Below are positions 40,075 through 49,400 of a DNA stretch of 64,000 nt, piece by piece. The DNA is taken from assembly GCF_008000895.1 (NCBI RefSeq), contig NZ_CP042823.1, positions 2,483,001 to 2,547,000 of the forward strand, in the 5' to 3' direction. The stretch comes from Methylobacterium sp. WL1 (GTDB taxonomy: Bacteria; Pseudomonadota; Alphaproteobacteria; Rhizobiales; Beijerinckiaceae). The notes below the pieces were generated by a model. It saw only the letters and a program-made list of their open reading frames with translations, ran no database searches and was not told where the DNA came from. The position numbers were made by a program, and so were the translations under genes. Positions within the stretch are counted from its first letter, which is position 1; each line of letters begins with the position of its first letter.

Positions 40075-41168
40075 GGCCGGGGCCGGGACGACTTGCTGCG
40101 GGTGCGCCATTCGACGAACCATGCGGTGAACCCCAGACCCACCAGGCCGCTTCCGGCGACCAGCATATCGACCAGCACGCCTCCGCCGGTCTGGAAACGC
40201 ACGAGCTGCCCGAACAGGCTCAGGATCGACCCCATCGAGAAGACCGCCAGGGAGTTCCGGCCCAGCTGACTCAGATAGCGCCCGACGACCCCGATTCGGG
40301 GAGCTAGAACTGCGTAAAGCGGCGCGAAGGCGAGCAATACCCCCAGGAAATGAAGAAGCCGCGCCGGTGTCAGGTAGGTTTTCTCGAACGTGAACAGCAG
40401 CCGCGGCTCGGGCACCATCAGCGGATCCGGCCGGAGACCGGTCACGGCGAGCACGACGCCCACGAGGACGATGGCAAAGCCGGCCGGGATCAGGCGCCGC
40501 GACCACCGGCGGAGGGTGTCTGAGCGCAGGCTCCAGCCCTGAAGCACGAACCCCAGCACTAGCAGCACCTGCCAGCAGAACGGATCGAAGAACCAATCGC
40601 CCTCCCCGGGCCAGGACGGCACGTTCCACTCGAACACGAGGCTCGCGAGGTAGACGCCCCCGGACAGCGCCAGCGTCGCCAGCAGGCTGAGTCGGCCGAC
40701 CAGCACGAAGATCGGCGCGATGCCGATGAGCACCACGTAGAGCGGCAGGATGTTGAAGAACCCGAGCTGGTAGGTCATCAGCGCCATGCCGCAGACCGAC
40801 TGGATCGGGTCCGCGAAGAACCCGCCGGCATTGTGCCATTCGAGGATCAGGGGGTTGTCGAGCAGCAGCGCCGCGCCGGCGATGAGCGCCAGCGCGAGCA
40901 GCATGACGGTGAGCTGCGCCCGGTAGACCTCCACGGTGCGGGCGAGCAGCCGCACCACGCTCTTGCCCGCGGCCTCCGGCTTGCCGTCGCGTCCGCGCGT
41001 GGCGATGCCGATCGACCAGCCCGCCAGGAACACGAACAGCTCGGCGGCGTCCGAGATGCCGTATTGCGAGAAGGTGTAGCGCTCGAAGGTGTTGCCCGGG
41101 ACGTGGTTGATGAAAATCGTCACCAGGGCGAAGCCGCGCCAGAAGTCGATCGCGTTGGGGTCGCGCAT
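40071..41168 (-). CDS. OpgC-like membrane acyltransferase
   Basis: The 365-aa protein starts MRDPNAIDFWRGFALVTIFI followed by NHVPG, the N-terminal motif of the OpgC family, which succinylates or otherwise acylates periplasmic glucans. About ten membrane segments follow, including FLGVLLAFAPLYAVLAPRIG and GRNSLAVFSMGSILSLFGQL. The ATG at 41168 is chosen because the family starts near this motif; an upstream Arg-rich extension is unlikely. Coupled to the SGNH hydrolase gene by a 4-base overlap. The glycan modified is not known. Confidence 0.82.
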   Translation of the reverse strand: MRDPNAIDFWRGFALVTIFINHVPGNTFERYTFSQYGISDAAELFVFLAGWSIGIATRGRDGKPEAAGKSVVRLLARTVEVYRAQLTVMLLALALIAGAALLLDNPLILEWHNAGGFFADPIQSVCGMALMTYQLGFFNILPLYVVLIGIAPIFVLVGRLSLLATLALSGGVYLASLVFEWNVPSWPGEGDWFFDPFCWQVLLVLGFVLQGWSLRSDTLRRWSRRLIPAGFAIVLVGVVLAVTGLRPDPLMVPEPRLLFTFEKTYLTPARLLHFLGVLLAFAPLYAVLAPRIGVVGRYLSQLGRNSLAVFSMGSILSLFGQLVRFQTGGGVLVDMLVAGSGLVGLGFTAWFVEWRTRSKSSRPRP

Positions 41169-41328
41169 CGTCGCGGCGGCTCCGGGGTTTCGGCACGGGA
41201 TCGGGGGTCGGCGGCCCCTGATACGGCGCCGGACCGACTCTGCAAAGGCGAACAAAGGGTGAGTTCGCGGGTGCATGCGAACCGGGCGGTCACGCTCGCG
41301 TTAGGTCCGGGCAAGGAGACCCGTCACG

Positions 41329-41595
41329 ATGACCCGCACGATCACGATCCTCGGCCTATCGGCCCTGCTGCCGGTGCTGGCCGCCTCGGCCGCCTCGGCA
41401 CAGGCTCAGACCGGAACCGGCGGGGGACCGACCTCTACGATCACGGCGCCGCACACCTCGTCGGTCGGCCAGACGATGCCGCCCGCCTCCGGCGCGGGCG
41501 CCGCAACGGTCAACGACCGCCGCGACCGCACCCGCCAGCAGATCGAGGACGACAAAATCTCGCAGGGCATCTGCATCGGCTGTGCGCCGAAGTAG
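41329..41595 (+). CDS. Small exported protein, Cys-containing C-terminus
   Basis: The 88-aa product has a signal peptide, MTRTITILGLSALLPVLAAS, cleaved near ASAQA. The mature part is low in complexity (Gly/Thr/Pro-rich) and ends QGICIGCAPK with two cysteines. AAGGAG lies upstream of the ATG. Function unknown; probably periplasmic. Confidence 0.6.
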   Translation: MTRTITILGLSALLPVLAASAASAQAQTGTGGGPTSTITAPHTSSVGQTMPPASGAGAATVNDRRDRTRQQIEDDKISQGICIGCAPK

Positions 41596-41615
41596 GTTTT
41601 TCCGCGCCTCACGGC

Positions 41616-41641
41616 GCTCCGGGGCCATCCGGCCCCGGAAT
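41616..41641. terminator. Possible bidirectional terminator hairpin between the small exported protein gene and rmlA
   Basis: A perfect 9-bp stem, TCCGGGGCC (41618-41626) with GGCCCCGGA (41631-41639) and a 4-base loop, lies between two convergent genes. U-tracts are weak on both sides, so termination is only suggested. Confidence 0.4.
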
Positions 41642-41654
41642 CTTACGGCGCGCG

Positions 41655-42545
41655 TTACCGCAGAGCCAACTCGTCCTCGCTCTCGCGGGCGAGGCGGAGC
41701 AGGTTCTGGCCGTAATTGGTCTTGGCGAACATCTCGCCGCGGGCGATCAACTGTTCGCGGGTGATAAATTTCTGGAGGAAGGCAATTTCCTCCAGGCAAG
41801 CTACCTGGAGGCCCTGGCGGTTCTGCAGGGTGCGGACGAACTCGCTGGCTTCCAGCAGGCTGTCGTGCGTTCCGGTGTCGAGCCAGGCATAGCCGCGCGA
41901 CATCCGCTCGACGAAGAGCTGACCGCGCTCGAGATAGGCCTCGTTGACGCTGGTGATCTCCAGCTCGCCCCGGGCCGACGGCTTCACGGCGGCGGCGATG
42001 TCGAGCACTTGGTTGTCGTAGAAGTACAGGCCGGTCACTGCCCAGGTGGATTCCGGATTCTGCGGCTTCTCGACGATCTTGGTCGGGCGCCCGGTCTTGT
42101 CGAGATTGACCACGCCGTAGGCCTGCGGATTGTCGACGTGGTAGGCGAACACCGTCGCGCCGTCCTTGCGTGACCGCGCTTGGTGCAGCAGCTCCCTCAT
42201 GCCGGCGCCGAAGAACAGGTTGTCGCCAAGGATCAGCGCCACGTCGTCGGTGCCGACGAAGTCGCGTCCGATCACGAAGGCCTGGGCCAGGCCCTCTGGC
42301 CGCGGCTGCACCGCGTAGGTGAATTGCAGGCCGAACTGCTCGCCGGTGCCGAACAGGCGCTTGTAGTTGTCGAGGTGCTCCGGCGACGAGATGATCAGGA
42401 TCTCGCGGATGCCAGCCAGCATCAGAACCGAGATCGGGTAGTAGATCATCGGCTTGTCGTAGACCGGCAGCAGCTGCTTGTTGATCGACAGCGTGGCCGG
42501 ATGCAGGCGCGTGCCGGATCCGCCGGCCAGGACGATGCCCTTCAT
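41655..42545 (-). CDS. rmlA: Glucose-1-phosphate thymidylyltransferase RmlA
   Basis: RmlA makes dTDP-glucose, the first step toward dTDP-L-rhamnose. The 296-aa protein starts MKGIVLAGGSGTRLHPATLS with the nucleotide-binding loop GGSGTRL, and contains LPVYDKPMIYYPISVLMLAG and LILGDNLFFGAGM, family hallmarks. It overlaps the rmlD stop by 4 bases. The order rmlB-rmlD-rmlA on one strand with rmlC just upstream is a standard rhamnose cassette. Confidence 0.97.
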   Translation of the reverse strand: MKGIVLAGGSGTRLHPATLSINKQLLPVYDKPMIYYPISVLMLAGIREILIISSPEHLDNYKRLFGTGEQFGLQFTYAVQPRPEGLAQAFVIGRDFVGTDDVALILGDNLFFGAGMRELLHQARSRKDGATVFAYHVDNPQAYGVVNLDKTGRPTKIVEKPQNPESTWAVTGLYFYDNQVLDIAAAVKPSARGELEITSVNEAYLERGQLFVERMSRGYAWLDTGTHDSLLEASEFVRTLQNRQGLQVACLEEIAFLQKFITREQLIARGEMFAKTNYGQNLLRLARESEDELALR

Positions 42546-43447
42546 GGCTTGGAAGCTCCCTCTCGAACCGGCCCCACGAGCCGGTCCAGGATGTCGTCGA
42601 GCGCCGCCTGCCAGGGCCGCGGCGCGATGGCGTAGGCGTCCGTTAGGCTGTCGGGGGACAAGCGCGAATTGGCCGGCCGCCGGGCCGGTGTCGGATAGGC
42701 GGAGGTCGGGATGCCAGTGACCGGGATCGACCGGCCGCCGCGCCGGGCGGACCCTGCCACGATCGCCTCGGCGAAGCCGTGCCACGTGGTGGCGCCGGCA
42801 TTCACATAATGGAACGTCCCGGTGGGCGTGTCCGAATCCTCGGCCAGGCGCCGGGCGATCGTCGCCAGGGCGGCGGCGAGGTCGGACGCGGAGGTCGGGC
42901 AGCCGTGCTGGTCGTTGACCACCGTCAGGGCGTCGCGCTCGCTGGCGAGCCGCAGCATCGTCTTGACGAAGTTGCCGCGGTGCGGGCTCACCACCCAGGC
43001 GGTACGCACGATCGCGTGGCGCGGGTTGGCACTGCGCACGGCGAGTTCGCCCGCGGCCTTGCTGGCGCCGTAGACGCTCTGCGGGTCGATCGGCGCGTCC
43101 GGCGCGTAAGCGCCGTCGGGTTTCGTCCCGGCGAAGACGTAGTCGGTCGAGACGTGTACGAGCGGGATCGTCTTGGCGGCCGTCGCGGCCGCCAGGATCG
43201 CCGGGGCGAGCGCGTTGAGGCGCCAGGCCTCGACCACGTCGGACTCGGCCTTGTCGACGGCGGTGTAGGCGGCGGCGTTGATCACCGCCCGGTAATCGCG
43301 CGCGGCCAGAGCGCCGGCGATTGCGCCCGAATCGGTGATGTCGAGCTCCGCCCGGGTCGGCGCGTGCACCGAAACGCCGGCCGGCCAAGCCAGGGCCTGC
43401 AACTCGGTGCCGACCTGGCCGGCGCCGCCGAGGACCAGGATATCCAT
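42542..43447 (-). CDS. rmlD: dTDP-4-dehydrorhamnose reductase RmlD
   Basis: RmlD catalyses the final NADPH-dependent reduction to dTDP-L-rhamnose. The 301-aa short-chain dehydrogenase starts MDILVLGGAGQVGTELQALA with the Rossmann GGAGQVG motif, then VHVSTDYVFAG and the catalytic YGASKAAGE. The ATG at 43447 overlaps the rmlB stop by one base (TGATG). Confidence 0.96.
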   Translation of the reverse strand: MDILVLGGAGQVGTELQALAWPAGVSVHAPTRAELDITDSGAIAGALAARDYRAVINAAAYTAVDKAESDVVEAWRLNALAPAILAAATAAKTIPLVHVSTDYVFAGTKPDGAYAPDAPIDPQSVYGASKAAGELAVRSANPRHAIVRTAWVVSPHRGNFVKTMLRLASERDALTVVNDQHGCPTSASDLAAALATIARRLAEDSDTPTGTFHYVNAGATTWHGFAEAIVAGSARRGGRSIPVTGIPTSAYPTPARRPANSRLSPDSLTDAYAIAPRPWQAALDDILDRLVGPVREGASKP

Positions 43448-44496
43448 CAGCCGGTCAGCCCGAGGCGCTCGCCCGTGTAGCGGCCCTCGCGGATCGGGCG
43501 CCACCAGCTCTCGTTGTCGAGATACCAGGCCACGGTCTCTTCCAACGCCTGCTCGAAGGTCTTCTGCGGCTTCCAGCCGAGTTCGGTCTCGGCCTTGGTG
43601 CAGTCGATGGCGTAGCGCCGGTCATGGCCCGGCCGGTCGGCGACGAAGCTGATCAGCTGCTCATGGGGGCCCTGCTCCGGCCGCAGCCGGTCGAACGCCG
43701 CGCAGAGCGCCTTCACCACCGCGAGGTTGTTGCGCACTGCCCGGCCGCCGAGCAGGTAGGTGTTGCCGATCCGGCCACGCTCCAGCACCGCGACCAGACC
43801 CTTGGCGTGGTCCTCGACATGGATCCAGTCGCGCTCGTTCAGGCCGTCGCCGTAGACCGGCAGCTTCTTGCCCTCGAGGGCGTTGAGGATCATCAGCGGG
43901 ATCAGCTTCTCCGGGAAGTGCCGTGGCCCGTAATTGTTCGAGCAGTTGGTCACCAGCACCGGCAGCCCGTAGGTCTCGTGCCAGGCGCGGGCCAGGTGAT
44001 CGGACGCCGCCTTCGAGGCCGAGTAGGGCGAGCGTGGGTCGTAGCGGCTGTCCTCGGTGAAGAACGCGCCCGGGGGCAGTGAGCCGTAGACCTCGTCGGT
44101 GGAGACGTGGAGGAACCGGAAGGTCTTCTTTTCGGCGTCCGGCAGGGCTTCGTAATAGTCCCGGGCGGCGTCCAGCATGGTCTGGGTGCCGATGACGTTG
44201 GTACGCACGAACGCGCCCGGATCGGTGATCGAGCGGTCGACATGGCTCTCGGCGGCCAGATGCATCACCCCCTGCGGCTTGAACTCGGTCATGGCGGCCT
44301 GCACGGCGGCGCGGTCGCAGATGTCGGCCTCGACCAGCCGGTGGCGCGGGTTGTCGGCAAGCGGCGCGAGGGAGATCGGGTTGGCCGCGTAGGTCATCGC
44401 ATCGAGGGTGCACACCTCGTGGCCGAGATCGTTGACGAGGTGCAGCACCAGCGCCGAGCCGATGAAGCCGCAGCCTCCGGTCACGAGAATGCGCAT
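43447..44496 (-). CDS. rmlB: dTDP-glucose 4,6-dehydratase RmlB
   Basis: RmlB converts dTDP-glucose to dTDP-4-keto-6-deoxyglucose. The 349-aa extended SDR has the NAD-binding motif MRILVTGGCGFIGSALVLHL, STDEVYGSL with the catalytic DE pair, YSASKAASDHLARAW, and TNCSNNYGPRHFPEKLIPL. It is first of the rmlB-rmlD-rmlA run, with rmlC 109 bp upstream. Confidence 0.97.
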   Translation of the reverse strand: MRILVTGGCGFIGSALVLHLVNDLGHEVCTLDAMTYAANPISLAPLADNPRHRLVEADICDRAAVQAAMTEFKPQGVMHLAAESHVDRSITDPGAFVRTNVIGTQTMLDAARDYYEALPDAEKKTFRFLHVSTDEVYGSLPPGAFFTEDSRYDPRSPYSASKAASDHLARAWHETYGLPVLVTNCSNNYGPRHFPEKLIPLMILNALEGKKLPVYGDGLNERDWIHVEDHAKGLVAVLERGRIGNTYLLGGRAVRNNLAVVKALCAAFDRLRPEQGPHEQLISFVADRPGHDRRYAIDCTKAETELGWKPQKTFEQALEETVAWYLDNESWWRPIREGRYTGERLGLTG

Positions 44497-44605
44497 GGTG
44501 GGTCCCCTTCGGATCGTTCGCGTGCGGAAATGAGCTGCCGGGAGCTAAAGACCGCCCGGCGTGACGAAAATACGGCCCGACCGTGCGGCGGCCGGAAACG
44601 CGGGT

Positions 44606-45157
44606 TCAGAAAACCCGGCCGAGATCGGCGAGCCGGGGTGCGCGGCGGTCCTTGTCGGACAGGATCGCGGCCTCGCCCGCGACCGGCCACGGGATCCCGA
44701 TCTCGGGATCGTCCCAGGCCAGCGCCCGGTCGTGCTCCGGGCTGTAATAGGCATCGACCTTGTAGGCGACCATGACGTCCGGGCTGAGTGTGCAGAAGCC
44801 GTGGGCGAAACCGTGCGGGATGTAGAGCTGCTCGCCGCTCTCGGCGTCCAGCGTCACGGCAACGTACTTGCCGAAGGTTGGTGATTCGCTGCGGATATCC
44901 ACCGCGACGTCGAGGATCGCGCCCTGGAGCACCCGGATCAGCTTGGCCTGGGCCTGCGGGGCGATCTGGAAGTGCAGGCCGCGGATCGTGCCCTGCGGGG
45001 CCGAGAACGACTGGTTGTCCTGCAGGAACGGGGCGGTGATCCCGGCCCGGGCCATCGCGTCGGCACGGAACGTCTCGGAGAACCAGCCGCGCGCATCGCC
45101 GAAGCGCTTCGGCTTGATGCGCTTCACGTCCGGGATTTCGGTCTCGAACACGTCCAT
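44606..45157 (-). CDS. rmlC: dTDP-4-dehydrorhamnose 3,5-epimerase RmlC
   Basis: RmlC epimerises dTDP-4-keto-6-deoxyglucose at C3 and C5. The 183-aa cupin protein starts MDVFETEIPDVKRIKPKRFG and has FSETFRADAMARAG, DNQSFSAPQGTIRGLHFQ with the catalytic His, and YIPHGFAHGFCTLSPD. A longer reading upstream exists but is Gly/Ser-rich and unlike the family, so 45157 is preferred. Confidence 0.96.
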   Translation of the reverse strand: MDVFETEIPDVKRIKPKRFGDARGWFSETFRADAMARAGITAPFLQDNQSFSAPQGTIRGLHFQIAPQAQAKLIRVLQGAILDVAVDIRSESPTFGKYVAVTLDAESGEQLYIPHGFAHGFCTLSPDVMVAYKVDAYYSPEHDRALAWDDPEIGIPWPVAGEAAILSDKDRRAPRLADLGRVF

Positions 45158-45423
45158 GCCAGCGCGCCCCTCACCGCCGATGCTGCCGGGCAGCCCCGCG
45201 GACCTCTCCGTTTCGGACGTCCCGGGCATCGCGCCGGCTGCGCCGAGATCAACCTCGATGATCGAAGCGCGACTTCCGGTCATTCGCCGGCCGTGTCAAG
45301 GCGTGTCGGTTGCGGGCCGCCGGCCGACCGGCGGTCTTCGCCGTTGTTTTCCAGGGTCAGTCTTGCCCGTAACGGGTTTGGCCAAAACGATCTGGCAAGA
45401 AAAAGCCGGTTCAAGGAGAGCCG

Positions 45424-46329
45424 ATGCCCCCCGTCGCGGTTGAGTTCCTGCTGCGCGATCACCTTGCCGACCCGGCCTGCGCCTGGAGCCTCGGTGCCTA
45501 CGGGGCGGTGGCGGCCTTCGCGCGGGATCCGGCCGAGTCCGCCGCGTTCTGCGAGGGTGGCCGGATCGGGCTCGCGACGCCGCGGGGGGCGATCGCCCTC
45601 ACCGCGAGTCCGGATCTGGTGCCGTTCGCCTACGAGACCGGCTTCACCGGCGGGTGGAGCCAAGCGGTCGCCCTGTGCCTGCCCGCTCAAGCCTGTACCA
45701 TGGGCCGCCGCGTCGTGCTGACGGAGCTCGGGCCGGACGAGGCCGCGCTACGGTCGCAGGATCGCGGGGCGATCCTGTTCGATCTCGGCCTCGGGCTCCG
45801 GGCGGTCGATGCCTGCGTGCGGGTGGCCGCTCCCGACCTGATCGACCGTCTGAGAGCCGCGTGCGGACGACCGATCCTCGCGCCCGGCACTGCGATCGGG
45901 GCCCTCCTGATGGAGGCGAGCCCGCATCGGGTTTTCTCGGCCCGCTTCGGCCGGGTCGAGGTCTATACGCCGATCCCGCCGGCCGGCGGCGCAAGCGCAT
46001 CGGGGCCGCACACGCATATCCTGCCCCAGCTCCTGCGGCTCGGCCGGACGCACGCGGCCACCGCACCGATCCCGTCCGGTCTCGTGCCCTGCGCGGCGCT
46101 GCATCCGGCGCACCCGGCCAAGGACGCGACGGGCCGCCGGGCCGGCTTTGACGCCGCCCGCCATGCCGCGTTCGGAAGCCTGCTCGACGCCTGGGGCGAC
46201 CCGGCGCTCACCGCGCTTCGGCGGACGGTGCTGGCCGGCGGCGAACCCGATCCCGTTTCGGCGAATAGCCGTTTCGCCCGATCGGCGATCCGGGCGGCGT
46301 GGGCGCAGGTTGTAGCGATGCGTAGCTGA
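45424..46329 (+). CDS. Conserved-looking protein of unknown function
   Basis: The 301-aa soluble protein starts MPPVAVEFLLRDHLADPACA with GGAGAG five bases upstream. It has no signal peptide or membrane segment and no motif I recognise. A central FGRVEVYTPIPPAGGASASG followed by PHTHILPQLLR and a His-rich PCAALHPAHPAKD suggest a possible metal or ligand site, but this is speculation. Codon use and base composition match its neighbours. It lies divergent from rmlC. Confidence 0.65.
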   Translation: MPPVAVEFLLRDHLADPACAWSLGAYGAVAAFARDPAESAAFCEGGRIGLATPRGAIALTASPDLVPFAYETGFTGGWSQAVALCLPAQACTMGRRVVLTELGPDEAALRSQDRGAILFDLGLGLRAVDACVRVAAPDLIDRLRAACGRPILAPGTAIGALLMEASPHRVFSARFGRVEVYTPIPPAGGASASGPHTHILPQLLRLGRTHAATAPIPSGLVPCAALHPAHPAKDATGRRAGFDAARHAAFGSLLDAWGDPALTALRRTVLAGGEPDPVSANSRFARSAIRAAWAQVVAMRS

Positions 46330-46483
46330 GCGCCACGGCCCTCATTGCGGGTGGAGGAAAGCTACTTAAGGCCGCGCGCGATTTTAAGACGTGGCGCATC
46401 ACTGAGTTGCTTGGCTGCGCGCGCAAGGTCCGTGTGGCCATGTCACTCCTTCGGCCAGCCACCCGCACAAATCGAAAGTCCTT

Positions 46484-49400
46484 TCAGCGGACCGGAGGTG
46501 GAGGCGGGGGCGGAGCCAGGAGCGGGGCGAGCGCCGGGTGGTCCCCGGCGGCGATCCAGGCGCCTCCCTGCGGGTGGATCTGGGTGGTAGCGCTCAGGGT
46601 GCCTGTGCGCGCCTGCGCGACGAGTTCGGCCAGCGGGAACGGGCCTTCGACCGTGTCTCGGTAGACGTAGAAGAGATTGATCGGCGGTGGCGGCGGGGCG
46701 GGCGCGGCCGGGCTCGCGAGGCGCAGCAGGGCCTCGGTCGTGAAGGCGGCCGGCTCGATCACCCGCTTGTCCACGGCCCGCAGGGCCGGCGGATCGGACG
46801 GGTCGCGGTTGGCCTCTTCGGCCGACACGTCGGAGAGGCTCCCCGAGATCGGTTTGGTCCAGTCCTCGACCCGGGCGAGCAGCGTGTCGAACAACCGGTC
46901 CGGATCCACCGGCAGGCCGCCGGCCTCAACGGCGGCCTGTCGCCAGCGTAGGGCAAGCGACGCCGCGACGGCATTGCCGACGCCGCCGACCCTGGCCTCG
47001 GCGTCGAAGTTCACTGTCTCCCGCCGCGGTGCGTAGGCCCGTTTGGCGGTCCAGGCGAACAGGGCCGCCATCGCGAGGTTCTGGACCGGAGACAGGGCCG
47101 CCTCGGCCTCGGCGAGCTGGGCCTCGATCGCTGCGCGCTGGACCCTGTCGAACAGCTTGCGCCTGAGGGTCCGCTCGGACCCGACGCTGCGCCAGTCGCC
47201 GGGCTCGAACGCGAAGCGCCACAGCCCCGTCTCCGGCGCCCGCTGGAGCAGGCCGAGGCAGACGGCGCGAAGGAACAGCGACAGGGTCTCGCGCAGGGCA
47301 TCCGATTCTTCGGCCGAGGGGGCAACCGGGTCCGGGAAGCGAAGATAGTCCTTGTGATTGTGGAGCGGAATCGCGTCGAGGCGGTCCAGCTCCTGCGCGT
47401 AGGCGGTCCGCCAATCGCGGCGTAGGGGACCGAGCACGTCGAGCGGTACGCCCGACAGCTCGCAGTAGCAGACGATGCGGCCCCGCTGGCTCGATTCGAG
47501 AAAGCCGATCTCTCCGGCGCCCAGCACCGGCGGCAGGCTCGCCCGCAGGATCGGGCCGAATTCCGCCTGGAAGGCACGCGAGCCTTCCACCGCCAGGATC
47601 GTCTTGAACTGGTCGCCGCCCGGGCTGAAGGCGTCGAACCGCGCGTAGATCCACGGCATGCAGCGCAGCAGCATCAGCTCCAGCGTCTCGCGCTGCTTTG
47701 CGGGCGGCAATTCGCGCAGGGCGTCGAGCGCCGACGGGATGCGGGCGCGGTGCGGCCCGAGTCGGCACCGGGCCATCTCGCGCACGGCGTTGAGCAGGTC
47801 GGCCCGGGGCTCCTCCTCGCGCAGCAGCGCGAAGATCGCGCGTGACCCGCCATAGGCGCGGAATGCCTCGCGGGCCCAGGCGAGCTGCTCGGCCGGGGCG
47901 ACCGCGATCTTGTCCGGTAGGTCGCCGGAGGGCAGGACCAGGAAGGTACCGCCCGAGGGGCGCTCGATGGCGTTGCGGATCTCGGCGATGTCGAGGCGCA
48001 GCTCGCGCATCAGTCGACCCACATCCTCGTGGCCCTGGTTCAGGGCGCCGAGCAGGCCGTCGTAGCGGGCGGCGCCGGTCTCCGGGTCGCGCCCGGTCCG
48101 GGCGCCGAGGCTGGCCGAGACCCGGCGCAGCAGCTCGGCCCCCTCCCGGGCGGCCACGGCGCGGATGCGCAGGACGCAGGAGCCCCGCAGATCCTCCCGG
48201 GCCTGTTCCAGGTAGCGCTCGGCGTCGCGCCGGTGCGAGAAGATCAAGCCTGGGCGGACCTGATCGAGCCGGCTCAGCGAGGCGGAGAAGTGCTCGGCCA
48301 GCATCTCGTCGGCGAGGCGAGCGTAGGTGTCGGCGGCGGCGGTGAGCCGGGCGAGCGCGCCGCCATCGGCCTCGATCAGGTCCTTGACGCCCTCGATCAA
48401 CGCCCGCGCGTAGTCGAGGCCGCCACGCTCCTGGTCGTCGAGGAGGCGATAGAACGCGGCCGGCAGAGCGCCGTCCCGGTCGGAGAGCCAGGCCGCCTCG
48501 AGCTTGGCGCGCACGTCCAGCACCTCGGCGCCGCGGGGACCGTAGGCGGCGCCCGAGCCGGTGCGGCCCAGGATGTCGTCGCGCAGGCGCTCGGCTGCCT
48601 TGCGCAGGTTCGGCGCCCAGTCCCTGGGGCTGGCGATCTCGGCCTTGATCGCGTCCACCGCCTCCTCGACGCCGAGCGCCACCGATTCCTGGATCGACGA
48701 GCCGTCCGCCCGCTGCAGCAGCGTGCCGACGAGGTCGTATTCGGGGATGCCGGGCGGCGCCGGCTGGAGCACCCTCGGAAACGCTTCGAAGGCGGAGAAG
48801 CGCAGGGCGAGCCGGTCGGCGGCGAAGCGGTCGCGCTCCTCCACGGTGGGGATGTTGCGCTCCGCCGAACGCTCCCCTTGCCCGCGGGCGACGCCGAAGA
48901 ACGCCTCCACCATGCCGAGGCCCGCCCTGGCGGCGTGCTCCTCGAACTCGAGGCTGCCGCGGGTGGCGAGAACCGCCTGGCCCAGGGCCGAGTAGTTCAG
49001 CGAGAACAGGGCGGCACGGCCGGCGCGGTCCGGGCTCGGCGGCGCCCATTTGCGCATCTTGTGCTGGGTCTGGTTGACCCCGGTGGAGCGCTTGCGGCCG
49101 GAGAATTCGGAATTGCCGAAATCCTCGAACAGCACGTCCGCCATCATGTCGTAGAGGTCGCCGATCGCGCCTGTGCGCTGATCGGCGAGGTTCTGGGTGT
49201 CGAACAGGTAGACGTCGCTGAACGGCCGCTCGACCCCCCGGGAGACCCGAGCGTGGTCGCCCCAGCTCTCGACATAGGGCGGCTCCGGATTGCCCCGCAT
49301 GGCGTATTCGAGTTCGGACAGGGTGGCCACGCCGTTGGCGAAGACCCGGTCCTTGTTGGCCCCGACATAGCCCGAGGGCAGGACCAGGAAGAGGTCGACC

